DNA of 64,000 nt from Nocardia sp. NRRL S-836 (GTDB lineage Bacteria > Actinomycetota > Actinomycetes > Mycobacteriales > Pseudonocardiaceae): the NCBI RefSeq assembly GCF_001279525.1, contig NZ_LGDY01000112.1, forward strand, positions 1 to 64,000, in the 5' to 3' direction. Positions 23,568 through 36,698 of the stretch are shown here, one piece after another (the stretch's first letter is position 1; every line of letters starts with the position of its first letter). The notes beneath the pieces were generated by a model. That model worked only from the letters and a program-made list of their open reading frames with translations, was not told the origin of the DNA and made no database searches. A program made the position numbers and the translations under genes.

Positions 23568-24301
23568 CCAGACTTGCTCTCGTGACCGGTGCCTCGCGCG
23601 GCATCGGCGCGGCCATCGCCCACGCCCTCGCCGCGGACGGCCACCGGGTCGCCGTGCACTTCCGCAGCGACCCGGCGCAGGCCGAGGCGGTGGCCGCGAA
23701 CCTGCCAGGAGCCGGCCACGTGACGGTCCAGGGCGACATCGGCGCCGGTGAGGCCGAACAGATCGTCACCACGGCCGCCGAGCGGCTGGGCGGCCTGGAC
23801 GTGCTGGTCAACAACGCGGGCGTGTACTTCTACCACCCGATCACGACGACGACCTTCGCCGAGTGGCAGGACGCGTGGCGGCGCACGGTGGAGCTCAACC
23901 TCTACGGGCCCGCCGACCTCGCGTGGCACGCCGTGCGGCACCTGGGTGAGGGCGGGCGGATCATCAGCGTCGGGTCGCGGGGAGCGTTCCGCGGTGAGCC
24001 GCACGCCCCCGCGTACGGCGCGGCGAAGGCCGGGTTGCACGCGCTCACCCAGTCGCTGGCGCAGTCCCTTGCGCCGCAGGGCATCTCGGTCGCGGCGGTG
24101 GCGCCGGGGTTCGTGCGCACCGAGATGGTGACCGACCTGCTCGCCGGTCCCGAGGGCGACGCCATCCGCGGCCAGAGCCCGTTCAACCGGGTCGCGGAAC
24201 CCGAGGAGGTCGCCGCTGCCGTCGCGTGGCTCGCCTCGCCGGGCGCGACCTGGGCCAGCGGCACGATCATCGACGTCAACGGGGCCTCGTACCTCCGCTG
24301 A
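23564..24301 (+). CDS. SDR-family oxidoreductase coupled to the kinase
   Basis: 245 aa. Classical SDR: 'LALVTGASRGIGAAIAHALA' (T-G-x-x-x-G-I-G), 'DVLVNNAGVYFYHP' (N-N-A-G), 'IISVGSRGAFRG' (Ser), 'YGAAKAGLHALTQSLA' (Y-x-x-x-K) and the C-terminal 'GTIIDVNGASYLR' of FabG-like enzymes. NAD(P)H-dependent; substrate unknown. The start codon overlaps the kinase stop, so translation is coupled, yet the usual targets of such kinases are not SDRs. A hairpin at 24314 ends the unit. Confidence 0.85.
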   Translation: MTRLALVTGASRGIGAAIAHALAADGHRVAVHFRSDPAQAEAVAANLPGAGHVTVQGDIGAGEAEQIVTTAAERLGGLDVLVNNAGVYFYHPITTTTFAEWQDAWRRTVELNLYGPADLAWHAVRHLGEGGRIISVGSRGAFRGEPHAPAYGAAKAGLHALTQSLAQSLAPQGISVAAVAPGFVRTEMVTDLLAGPEGDAIRGQSPFNRVAEPEEVAAAVAWLASPGATWASGTIIDVNGASYLR

Positions 24302-24313
24302 CTCCCGGGGCAG

Positions 24314-24335
24314 CGACCGGAACTCGTTCCGGTCG
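24314..24335 (+). terminator. Terminator hairpin after kinase-SDR unit
   Basis: CGACCGGAA-ctcg-TTCCGGTCG, a perfect 9-bp stem with a tetraloop, 12 bp after the SDR stop. No T-run, as is common in actinomycetes. Confidence 0.7.
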
Positions 24336-24353
24336 GCTGTCGATCTTCCGGCA

Positions 24354-24369
24354 ACCGGTCTAGACCACT
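24354..24369. promoter_or_regulatory. DasR-like operator upstream of chitinase
   Basis: ACCGGTCTAGACCACT matches the DasR (GntR, GlcNAc-responsive) box, consensus A-C/G-T-G-G-T-C-T-A-G-A-C-C-A-C/G-T, at 15 of 16 positions. It lies 46 bp upstream of a chitinase start, as in Streptomyces. Confidence 0.8.
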
Positions 24370-24414
24370 ACCGTCGCTGTGGGCGCTCGACGTTAGTGGA
24401 AGGCAACCCTGCAC

Positions 24415-25752
24415 ATGCGTTCACTCCGATCCCGCCTCGGTGCGGCCTGCCTCGCGCTGGCCGCTGCCGCAGCGACCATCACGGTCACGGCGCCTGCCGC
24501 ACAGGCCGCCTACCCGCCCGGCTTCAGGAGCGTCGGCTACCTGCCTTCGTGGTCCGGCAGCGTCAGCTCCATCCAGTACAGCAAGCTGACGCACATCAAC
24601 TACTCGTTCGTGCTGCCGAACTCCAACGGCACGCTCCAGGGCGTTCCCGACACCGGCAAGCTCCAGCAGCTGGTCAGCCTCGGTCACCAGAACGGCGTCA
24701 AGGTCTCGATCGCGGTCGGCGGCTGGAACGACGGCAACGACGACAACTTCGAGATCCTCGCGGCCAGCGCGAATGGCCGCACGACGTTCGTGAACGCGCT
24801 GGTCAACCTGGTCAACCAGTACAACCTCGACGGCGTCGACATCGACTGGGAGTACCCGGACCCCGGCACCGAGGGCGACAACTACACCCTGCTGATGCGG
24901 CAGCTCGGCGACGCGCTGCACAGCCGCGGCAAGCTCCTCACCGCCGCCGTCGTCTCCGAGGGCGGCACCGCCAACGGCGTGCAGCCCGCGGTGTTCGGCA
25001 TCGTGGACTGGCTCAACATCATGGCCTACGACGGCGGCAGCCCGCACGCGAACTACGACTGGTCGATCAACAGCGTCAACTTCTGGAAGAACCGCGGCCT
25101 GCCGGCGAGCAAGGCCGTGCTCGGCGTGCCGTTCTACAGCCGGCCGACCTACATCGCCTACCGCGACCTCGTCGCGCAGGACCCGGCCAACGCCAACCGC
25201 GACTGCTACAACGGCAACTGCTACAACGGAATCCCGACGATCAAGCGCAAGACGACGTGGGCGGTGGCCAACGCCGGCGGCATCATGAACTGGGAGCTGT
25301 CCCAGGACACCACCGGCAGCACCAGCCTGCTCAACGCCATCTGGGAGGCCGCGGGCGGCGGCACCCAGAACCCGCCCACCGGCGGCACGATCACCGGCTA
25401 TGGCGGCAAGTGCGTCGACGTGGCGGGGGCGAGCTCCGCCAACGGCACCGCGGTGCAGCTGTGGACGTGTAACGGCACCAACGCCCAGCAGTGGACCCGC
25501 AACGGTCAGACGTTGCGCGCCCTGGGCAAGTGCCTCGACGCGTCCGGCACCGCCAACGGCGCCGTCACCCAGCTCTGGGACTGCACCGGCGCGGGCAACC
25601 AGCAGTGGACGTCCGAGTCGAACGGCCAGCTGCGCAACGTGGCCTCAGGACGATGCCTCGACGCCACCGGCCCCAGTTCGGCCGACGGCACCAGGCTCCA
25701 GCTCTGGGACTGCGCCGCCACCGCCAACCAGCTCTGGAGGCTCAACGCCTGA
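24415..25752 (+). CDS. Secreted GH18 chitinase with ricin-type lectin domain
   Basis: 445 aa. A signal peptide (1-32, 'LALAAAAATITVTAPAAQA') is followed by a GH18 barrel with the catalytic 'DGVDIDWEYPD' (D139, D142, D144, proton donor E146) and the substrate-site stretch 'IMAYD'. The domain cleaves beta-1,4-GlcNAc chains. The C-terminal third (about 325-445) is a CBM13/ricin B-type trefoil with three Q-x-W-like repeats ('AVQLWTCNGTNAQQW', 'VTQLWDCTGAGNQQW', 'RLQLWDCAATANQLW'). The DasR-like box upstream links it to GlcNAc control. Its 3' end overlaps the convergent SMR gene by 108 bp. Confidence 0.95.
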   Translation: MRSLRSRLGAACLALAAAAATITVTAPAAQAAYPPGFRSVGYLPSWSGSVSSIQYSKLTHINYSFVLPNSNGTLQGVPDTGKLQQLVSLGHQNGVKVSIAVGGWNDGNDDNFEILAASANGRTTFVNALVNLVNQYNLDGVDIDWEYPDPGTEGDNYTLLMRQLGDALHSRGKLLTAAVVSEGGTANGVQPAVFGIVDWLNIMAYDGGSPHANYDWSINSVNFWKNRGLPASKAVLGVPFYSRPTYIAYRDLVAQDPANANRDCYNGNCYNGIPTIKRKTTWAVANAGGIMNWELSQDTTGSTSLLNAIWEAAGGGTQNPPTGGTITGYGGKCVDVAGASSANGTAVQLWTCNGTNAQQWTRNGQTLRALGKCLDASGTANGAVTQLWDCTGAGNQQWTSESNGQLRNVASGRCLDATGPSSADGTRLQLWDCAATANQLWRLNA

Positions 25753-26046
25753 CGTCCGCAGGAACTTCAGCCCGATGACGCAGGCGATGATGCCGGTGAG
25801 AAAGACGATCTTCCAGACGGAGACGGCTTCCGCACCGGTGATCATCGCCCACGTCACGGTCAGCGCGGCACCGACCCCGACCCACACCGCGTACGCGGTG
25901 CCGACCGGAACCCGTTTCATCGCAACGGAAAGCCCCACCATGCTGAGCGTCGCGGCCACCGCGAACAGCACGTAGGCCCGTTCGGACAACGCGGTCGCCC
26001 ACACCGCCTCCAGCACAGCGCTCGCCAGCAACACGGCCCAGTGCAT
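25645..26046 (-). CDS. SMR-family small multidrug transporter subunit
   Basis: 133 aa from ATG 26046, directly overlapping the previous stop (TGATG). It has four transmembrane helices with the conserved glutamate E13 in 'LLASAVLEAVWATALS' and the SMR motif 'RVPVGTAYAVWVGVGAALTV'. Usual SMR length is 105-110 aa. Here about 25 extra C-terminal residues ('VEPPELVGGGGAVPE') are read antisense to the lectin domain of the chitinase, probably because the native stop was lost or the gene tail was fused there. Likely forms a heterodimer with the upstream subunit to export cations or guanidinium-like compounds by proton antiport. Confidence 0.85.
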   Translation of the reverse strand: MHWAVLLASAVLEAVWATALSERAYVLFAVAATLSMVGLSVAMKRVPVGTAYAVWVGVGAALTVTWAMITGAEAVSVWKIVFLTGIIACVIGLKFLRTSGVEPPELVGGGGAVPELEPGAVGRTGAGGVEASS

Positions 26047-26360
26047 CAGCTCACCACCTTCAGCCCGGCGACACACCCGATCAACGCGGCCAGCAGCACC
26101 GCCCTGGCCACGCCGAGCTTCTCCTCACCCCGCGCCACCGCGACGAGCACCGTGAGCACCGCACCCACGCCCACCCACACCGCGTAGGCCGTGCCGACCG
26201 GGATCTCCCGCATCGCCCACGCCAGCCCCGCGACGCTCAACACCATCGACACGGCGAACACCACCACCGGCCACGGCCGGCGAAACCCCCGCGACGCCGC
26301 GAGCGCCGTGGCCCACACGGCCTCCAGCACTCCGGACGCGACCAGCACCACCCAGTACAT
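26046..26360 (-). CDS. SMR-family small multidrug transporter subunit
   Basis: 104 aa from ATG 26360. Four-helix SMR protein with E13 in 'LVASGVLEAVWATALAA' and 'EIPVGTAYAVWVGVGAVLTV'. It is coupled to the next gene by TGATG, the arrangement of paired SMR systems such as EbrAB/YkkCD in which two different subunits insert in opposite orientation. The loop charges differ between the two ('SRGFRRPWP' here, 'SERAY' in the partner), in line with opposite topology. A short palindrome lies three bases upstream of the start. Confidence 0.9.
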   Translation of the reverse strand: MYWVVLVASGVLEAVWATALAASRGFRRPWPVVVFAVSMVLSVAGLAWAMREIPVGTAYAVWVGVGAVLTVLVAVARGEEKLGVARAVLLAALIGCVAGLKVVS

Positions 26361-26362
26361 TA

Positions 26363-26374
26363 GTACGACCGTAC
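26363..26374. promoter_or_regulatory. Short palindrome at the SMR operon start
   Basis: GTACG-AC-CGTAC ends three bases before the ATG at 26360. It may be the operator of a TetR/MarR-like repressor of the transporter pair; no regulator gene is adjacent. Confidence 0.45.
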
Positions 26375-26506
26375 CAGAAACGCTCGGCACGCCGTCCACC
26401 TTCTGGGGCACATGGCTCCCAGTCTCTCGTGCCCGTTCCGTTCGGGGCCACGAATGAGTAGCCGTACTCATGACAGGTCTTGTGCGACCCCACGACTCTT
26501 GAGCCC

Positions 26507-26800
26507 ATGACCACGAAGCCTGCCAGCACCCCGACTTCCGGCGCCTTCTACGTGCAGGCGGTCCTGTCCTTCGGCCTGTCGCTGACCGCCGTCGGACTCG
26601 GGGTCGTGTTCCTGCCCGTCGACGGCTGGGTGCGCGCGTTCCTGGGCATCGCGATGCTCTACACGGTCACGTCGGCGTTCACGCTGGCCAAGGTGATCAG
26701 GGACCGGCAGGAGGACTCCTACCTCTCGAGCCGGGTGGACAAAGCGCGGCTGGACAAGCTGCTGGCGGAGCACGACCCGTTCAAGCTGGACGCGGCCTGA
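26507..26800 (+). CDS. YiaA/YiaB-type two-helix membrane protein
   Basis: 97 aa from ATG 26507. Two transmembrane helices, 'AVLSFGLSLTAVGLGVVFLP' and 'WVRAFLGIAMLYTVTSAFTL', match the YiaAB two-helix domain. A soluble C-terminal helix follows ('VIRDRQED', 'RLDKLLAEHDPFKLD'). The family is widespread but its function is unknown. Confidence 0.8.
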   Translation: MTTKPASTPTSGAFYVQAVLSFGLSLTAVGLGVVFLPVDGWVRAFLGIAMLYTVTSAFTLAKVIRDRQEDSYLSSRVDKARLDKLLAEHDPFKLDAA

Positions 26801-26823
26801 CCGAAGGACGACAGCTCGTCCAC

Positions 26824-27030
26824 ATGGCTTATGACCTGAGCGGAGACTGGTCGTCGGCATCGCGTCGAGCGCGCTGTTCGACCTCAAGAAGTGCCACGCC
26901 GTGTTCAGGACCGGGGGCGTTGAGGCATACCGCATGCACCAGCGGAAACGACGTCACAACCCGCTCAGGCCCGGCGTCGCGTCCCCCTTCATCCGCCGCC
27001 TTCTGTCCCTGAACGACCTGGGTGAACCCG
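26824..27030 (+). pseudogene. 5'-nucleotidase N-terminal fragment
   Basis: ATG 26824 opens 'MAYDLSG', then a one-base shift gives 'LVVGIASSALFDLKK', 'AVFRTGGVEAYRMHQ', 'PLRPGVASPFIRRLLSLNDL'. This is the N-terminus of the cytosolic 5'-nucleotidase family (PF06189, normally about 300 aa), which dephosphorylates nucleoside monophosphates. The coding similarity stops near 27030, before the catalytic aspartates. The ACC terminator follows directly, so about 75% of the gene is gone. Confidence 0.65.
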
Positions 27031-27054
27031 ATGATCGCCGAACCGGACGGGAAA

Positions 27055-27079
27055 GGCCCGGCCACGTCGTGACCGGGCC
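27055..27079 (-). terminator. Terminator of the carboxylase gene
   Basis: GGCCCGG and CCGGGCC arms around an 11-base loop, 16 bases after the stop of the minus-strand carboxylase. Confidence 0.65.
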
Positions 27080-27094
27080 CTCCCACCGCCGTTC

Positions 27095-32560
<5,466 letters not shown>

Positions 32561-32803
32561 CGACTTCTCTCCTCGCGGACAGACAACCTCAGCGGCAGTC
32601 GCCGCCCAATCGATGTACACACTCTCGTCTACTACCCGGTATGAGAACCGCTGGAGCGAAGCGAGTTGAGCAGCGTGCTTTGTATGAAACCAACAAGGCA
32701 CCAGGTCCTCGGCACAGCTTCACTTGAGCCCGTGTCCCAACTCACCACCATGCCCGCGACCGGTCAATGTGGTCGCGGGCACGGCGGGTAACTGGCCGGT
32801 CAC

Positions 32804-33295
32804 TCAGGCCTGCGGGACGCGGAGCACGTCGCCGGGGTGGATCACGTCCGGGTTGGTGATGGTCTGCGGGTTGGCCCGCACGATCCGCTGGTAGAAGTTC
32901 GCGGCGCCGTAGAACCGCTGGCTGATGGCCGACAGCGTGTCGCCTGGCTCGACCTCGTACTCCTGGTACACGCGGTAGCCGGGCACGATCAGCGGTCCGT
33001 ACACGACCGGCACGATGATCTTGTCGAGCTCGGCACCGTCCTCGGGTGAATTCCAGAACACCTCGACGAGGAGGCGGTCCAGCGTGAAGCTCGCACCGCT
33101 GACGTCGACAGCCACCTGGAACTGTCCGTGGCCGCCAACGCCGTCGCCTGCGGTGAACCCGCCGGTGACCTCGTCGTGTCCCTCGTGGACGCGGTAGGTG
33201 AACTGCGCCTCGAACGCGCCGCCCGCGAGCCCGGCCACCAGGACCCGGCCGCCCACGAGGTCGTGGGGCGCCGGTTGCTGCACTGTGATCGACAT
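32804..33295 (-). CDS. LysM domain protein
   Basis: 163 aa from ATG 33295. The N-terminal two thirds form a beta-rich domain ('VLVAGLAGGAFEAQFTYRVH', 'GQFQVAVDVSGASFTLDRLL'). The C-terminal LysM (113-161) reads 'YEVEPGDTLSAISQRFYGA', 'NFYQRIVRANPQTITNPDVI', 'PGDVLRVPQ'. LysM binds GlcNAc-containing glycans such as peptidoglycan. No signal peptide or membrane segment is visible, so export is unclear. The N-terminal domain is not recognised. Confidence 0.8.
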   Translation of the reverse strand: MSITVQQPAPHDLVGGRVLVAGLAGGAFEAQFTYRVHEGHDEVTGGFTAGDGVGGHGQFQVAVDVSGASFTLDRLLVEVFWNSPEDGAELDKIIVPVVYGPLIVPGYRVYQEYEVEPGDTLSAISQRFYGAANFYQRIVRANPQTITNPDVIHPGDVLRVPQA

Positions 33296-33370
33296 GGGTG
33301 GTTCCCCCTTCCACCCCGTGTGTCGCGCGGGCGGAAGGGATCGTTGCCGGGGATCACCCCGGCGGCCCAG

Positions 33371-33451
33371 TGGTGGAGGACGGAGTCGAACCGCCTGTGC
33401 CGATGGCTCCCGTTTTACAGACGGGTGGGGCTCCACAGCCCCGGCTCCACC
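33371..33451 (-). tRNA. tRNA-Tyr-like gene (anticodon GTA) with atypical core
   Basis: Minus strand: acceptor GGTGGAG / CTCCACC, discriminator A, no encoded CCA. The anticodon stem CCCGT/ACGGG has loop CTGTAAA (anticodon GTA), there is a 13-base variable arm with GCC/GGC stem as in class II tRNA-Tyr, and the T arm is GGCGG-TTCGACT-CCGTC. The D arm is odd: position 8 is C instead of U and 14/21 are C/G instead of A/A, so the D stem is GGGGC/GCCCC and the usual U8-A14 core pair cannot form. The fold is complete, but identity and function as a normal tRNA-Tyr should be treated with care. Confidence 0.7.
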
Positions 33452-33633
33452 ATTCCCGGAACGAATTCCGTGCGCTAATGGTGACCTGCGCGGACATCTG
33501 TGCGCCACCGATTAAATCGAGCGTTACCGCAGATCAGCGACGTGCGCAATCCTTTTTGCGATTTGAGCTGCGATTTCCCGTGGCGTCGCATTCCGTGCTC
33601 CCATGGCGGTTCAGCCGAGAGGGGACGACGAGC

Positions 33634-35304
33634 GTGAACCGGGGAACGAGGGCGGTGGCGCTGGCCACCGCCGCGCTGGTGCTGACCGCGTGCGGCGGGC
33701 CCGCCGCACCGACGACGGGGCTCAAGAACACCGACGACGTCCAGCTGGAGGACGTGAACCGCACCGATCCCGGGAAGCTGAGAGATGGTGGTGAGCTCAG
33801 GTGGCCGGTCTCCCAGCTGGCCGACAACTGGAACAACTTCGAGCTCAGCGGCACCCACGTCGACGGCTACCGGATGATCTCCACGGTGATGCCGTCGCTG
33901 TTCGTGCAGAAGGCCGACGCGACGGTCGCGACGAACCCGGACTACCTGCTGGACGCGAAGCTGGTGTCGTCCTCCCCCCAGGTCGTCACCTACCGCCTCA
34001 ACCCTCGGGCGAGGTGGAGCGACGGCCGGGCGTTCTCGTGGGAGGACTTCGCGGCCCAGGCGACCGCCCTGAGCGGCAGGGCGGCCGGCTACCGGGTGGC
34101 GCTGACGGCCGGCTACGAGGACATCGCGGAGGTCGAGCGCGGTGAGTCCGACCAGGACGTGAAGGTCACCTTCGCGAGGACCTACGCGGAGTGGCGCGGC
34201 CTGTTCAGCCCGCTCTACCCGAAGCAGGCGATGGCGAGCGCCGAGGCGTTCAACACCGGCTGGCGGGACGGGCCGAAGCTCACCGCAGGCCCGTTCAAGG
34301 TCGGCACCGTCGACCCGACCGCCCGGTTCGTCACGGTCGTGCGCGACGACGCGTGGTGGGGTGCCCGGCCGAAGCTGGACAAGATCACGTTCCGGCAGGT
34401 CGACAAGCCGGCGCTCGCCGAGGCGCTGGCCAACGGCGCGATCGACCTGTACGAGGTCGGCTCCAGCATCGACCTCTTCACGCGGGCGCAGTCGATCCCC
34501 GGCGTCGTGACCCGCCAGGCCCTGACTCCGGACTACCTGCACCTGACGTTCGGCAGCGCGGGCGCTCTCGCCGACCCGAGGCTGCGGGTGGCGCTCATGC
34601 GCGGCGTCGACACCAGGAACATCACCAAGGCGCTGCTGGGCAAGATGGTCAGGGACGAGGCCCACGTCGTCGGCAACCACCTCTACCTGCTCGGCTCCCC
34701 GCACTACGCGGACAACTCGGCGGTGGCGTCGTTCGACGTGGAGGCCGCGCGCCGCGAGCTCGACGCGCTCGGCTGGCGGCTGAACGGCGAGTACCGGGCC
34801 AAGGACGGTGCGGAGCTCACCGTCCGGTTCGTCGGACCGACGCCGAACCCGGTCAGCGACCAGGTCTCGAAGCTGCTGCAAAGCCAGTTCAAGACGATCG
34901 GCGTGCAGCTCTCGATCGAGGCGGTGCCCGCCACCGAGTACTTCAAGGGGTACGTCAACGTCGGCAACTTCGACATCACGTGCTTCGGCTGGAAGAAGGG
35001 CCCGTACCCGATCAGCTCCAGCAAGGGCATCTACGACCTCGACCCCGCCAACGTGAACCAGAACTACGGCCGGGTCGGCAACGACACCATCAACCGGCTG
35101 ATCAGGGAGGGCACCGCGGAGCTGGACGACGCCAAGCGCGCGGACCTCGCCAACCGGCTGGACCAGGAGATCTGGCGGGCCGGGCACCAGCTGCCGCTCT
35201 ACCAGCTGCCGGGCGCGGTGGCGATCCGGTCCACGCTCGCGAACGCCGGGGCGATCGGGGCGGCCAGCCCTCCGGAGTGGGTGAGCATCGGGTTCACCGG
35301 CTGA
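33634..35304 (+). CDS. ABC transporter solute-binding lipoprotein (family 5)
   Basis: 556 aa from GTG 33634. A lipoprotein signal with lipobox 'LVLTACGG' anchors it outside the membrane. The family-5 (DppA/OppA) pattern is clear: 'PGKLRDGGELRWPVSQLADN', 'LVSSSPQVVTYRLNPRARWS', 'DGRAFSWEDF', 'FKAKDG-like' near the C-terminus ('EYRAKDGAELTVRFVGPTPN') and 'HQLPLYQLPGAVAI'. It captures peptides or similar oligomers for an ABC importer. No permease or ATPase genes follow, so it is an orphan binding protein or pairs with a distant transporter. Confidence 0.9.
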   Translation: MNRGTRAVALATAALVLTACGGPAAPTTGLKNTDDVQLEDVNRTDPGKLRDGGELRWPVSQLADNWNNFELSGTHVDGYRMISTVMPSLFVQKADATVATNPDYLLDAKLVSSSPQVVTYRLNPRARWSDGRAFSWEDFAAQATALSGRAAGYRVALTAGYEDIAEVERGESDQDVKVTFARTYAEWRGLFSPLYPKQAMASAEAFNTGWRDGPKLTAGPFKVGTVDPTARFVTVVRDDAWWGARPKLDKITFRQVDKPALAEALANGAIDLYEVGSSIDLFTRAQSIPGVVTRQALTPDYLHLTFGSAGALADPRLRVALMRGVDTRNITKALLGKMVRDEAHVVGNHLYLLGSPHYADNSAVASFDVEAARRELDALGWRLNGEYRAKDGAELTVRFVGPTPNPVSDQVSKLLQSQFKTIGVQLSIEAVPATEYFKGYVNVGNFDITCFGWKKGPYPISSSKGIYDLDPANVNQNYGRVGNDTINRLIREGTAELDDAKRADLANRLDQEIWRAGHQLPLYQLPGAVAIRSTLANAGAIGAASPPEWVSIGFTG

Positions 35305-35394
35305 GCCGCGGGCCGGAGACCGCCGAACGGCGGGCTCGCCCGCACCGAAGGGGGCGCGCGAGTTCGTTCCGGCGGTGGCCGGGTAGCCAGGCGC

Positions 35395-35844
35395 ATGAAA
35401 CCTGTGCAAACGGCGGCCGGGGTCGTCGGCGGAGCGTTCGTGCTCGTCGGCGTCCTCGGTTTCATCCCCGGCATCACCAGCCACTACGACCAGCTGACGT
35501 TCGCGGGTCACCACTCGGGCGCGCTGCTGTTCGGCCTGTTCGCCGTGTCCGTGCTGCACAACCTCGTGCACCTGGCGTTCGGGGTCCTCGGCCTGGTGAT
35601 GCGCAGGACGCCGGGTGCCGCCCGGCTGTTCCTCGTGGTGGGCGGCGGCCTCTACGTCCTGCTGTGGGTCTACGGCTCCGCGGTCGGCGAGCAGACCCGC
35701 GCGAACGTCCTGCCGATCAACACCGCCGACAACTGGCTGCACCTGGGCCTGGGTGCCGCGATGGTCCTGCTGGGCGTGGGCCTGACCGCGGCCGAACGCG
35801 CCCGTGGCGACCGGACCTCGGCCGGCCGCACGCCGAACAGCTGA
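35395..35844 (+). CDS. DUF4383 membrane protein
   Basis: 149 aa with four transmembrane helices ('GVVGGAFVLVGVLGFIPGI', 'GALLFGLFAVSVLHNLVHLA', 'LFLVVGGGLYVLLWVYGS', 'NWLHLGLGAAMVLLGVGLT'). The conserved 'HNLVHLAFGVLGLVM' and 'NTADNWLHLGLG' histidines mark DUF4383, a common actinobacterial family of unknown role; the histidines could bind metal or heme. Stand-alone gene. Confidence 0.85.
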   Translation: MKPVQTAAGVVGGAFVLVGVLGFIPGITSHYDQLTFAGHHSGALLFGLFAVSVLHNLVHLAFGVLGLVMRRTPGAARLFLVVGGGLYVLLWVYGSAVGEQTRANVLPINTADNWLHLGLGAAMVLLGVGLTAAERARGDRTSAGRTPNS

Positions 35845-35892
35845 CGTGGCGCGGAACGGTGGCGGAGCCGTCACGGCACCGTTCCGCACCCC

Positions 35893-36369
35893 TCAGTTCG
35901 CGACCGCGATCGAGATGGTCAGGGCCGCCGCGAAGCTCACCCACGCGAGGTAGGGCACGAGCAGCAGTGCGGCGGCCTTGCTGCGCGACCAGAACGCGAT
36001 GACGAGCGCCGCGATCGCGAGCCACAGCACCAGGATCTCCACGAACGCCGCCGAGTACCAGCCGAGCCCGAAGAACAACGGCGTCCACAACGCGTTCAGC
36101 ACCAGCTGCGCACCGAACAACGTCAGCTCGCCCCGGCCGGCCCCGGCACGCCAGGCCAGCCAGCCCGACACCGCGATCAGCCCGTACAGCACCGTCCACA
36201 CCGGACCGAACAGCCAGCCCGGCGGCGCCCACGACGGCCGTTGCAGCGCCTGGTAGTCCGCTCCCGCCGACACGGAGAACAGCGAGCCGACGAGCGCGGT
36301 CACCACGGACGCCGCGACGAACAGGAGCAGCACGCGCACGGGGTGGTGGCGCACGGGCAGAGCGGTCAT
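35893..36369 (-). CDS. tspO: TspO/MBR family protein
   Basis: 158 aa, five transmembrane helices. Diagnostic residues: 'YQALQRPSWAPPGWLFGPVW', 'TVLYGLIAVSGWLAWR', 'AQLVLNALWTPLFFGLGWY' and 'LVPYLAWVSFAAALTISI' (W-x-x-F/Y near the end). TspO binds porphyrins and cholesterol-like ligands and in bacteria modulates tetrapyrrole or photo-oxidative responses. It is translated from a TGATG overlap with the preceding small gene, in an operon whose promoter carries the B12-MerR operator. Confidence 0.9.
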   Translation of the reverse strand: MTALPVRHHPVRVLLLFVAASVVTALVGSLFSVSAGADYQALQRPSWAPPGWLFGPVWTVLYGLIAVSGWLAWRAGAGRGELTLFGAQLVLNALWTPLFFGLGWYSAAFVEILVLWLAIAALVIAFWSRSKAAALLLVPYLAWVSFAAALTISIAVAN

Positions 36370-36662
36370 CAGGGACTCCCGACGGGAAGGGCGCGGACGA
36401 TGGCGAGCACGGTCGCGCGGCTCGGCGCCGCGCGTTCGGCGTCGTCGAGCAACGACACCTCGTCGGCCAGCACCGCGCGCCGGATCTCGGCGCCCCTGCC
36501 GGGTACCTCCCGCAGCAGGCCCTCAACCAGGCGCGAGCGCAACGCCCGGCCCGCGGTGTCGTCGGAGGGCAGGGTGCGCCAGTGCGCACGCAGCACCCGT
36601 TCGGCGACACCCTCGTCACCCGCCGCCCACAGCAGGCGGATCATCCGGTCGGCGAGGCTCAC
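36369..36662 (-). CDS. Small helical protein in the tspO operon
   Basis: 97 aa from GTG 36662, ending in the tspO start (TGATG). All-helical, with repeated 'A-x-R-x-L-R' segments ('DRMIRLLWAAGDEGVAERVL', 'LRSRLVEGLLREVPGRGAEI'). No family recognised. A promoter with TTGAAA and TAGGCT puts the transcription start at or within a base or two of the GTG, so the mRNA is probably leaderless. Confidence 0.65.
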   Translation of the reverse strand: MSLADRMIRLLWAAGDEGVAERVLRAHWRTLPSDDTAGRALRSRLVEGLLREVPGRGAEIRRAVLADEVSLLDDAERAAPSRATVLAIVRALPVGSP

Positions 36663-36669
36663 ACCCCGA

Positions 36670-36698
36670 AGCCTAGATTCGATTCAAAATCGTTTCAA
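36670..36698 (-). promoter_or_regulatory. Promoter and 13-bp operator of the tspO operon
   Basis: On the minus strand -35 TTGAAA (36698-36693) and -10 TAGGCT (36675-36670) are 17 bp apart. The spacer contains CGATTTTGAATCG (36680-36692), identical to the operator upstream of the adjacent MerR gene. The -10 box overlaps the stop codon of that MerR gene, so the operon promoter lies inside the regulator's 3' end. Confidence 0.75.

Noticed and set aside
26829..27086. Minus-strand 85-codon frame downstream of the carboxylase
   Set aside because: The plus strand here carries recognisable 5'-nucleotidase fragment similarity and the minus-strand frame crosses the carboxylase terminator.
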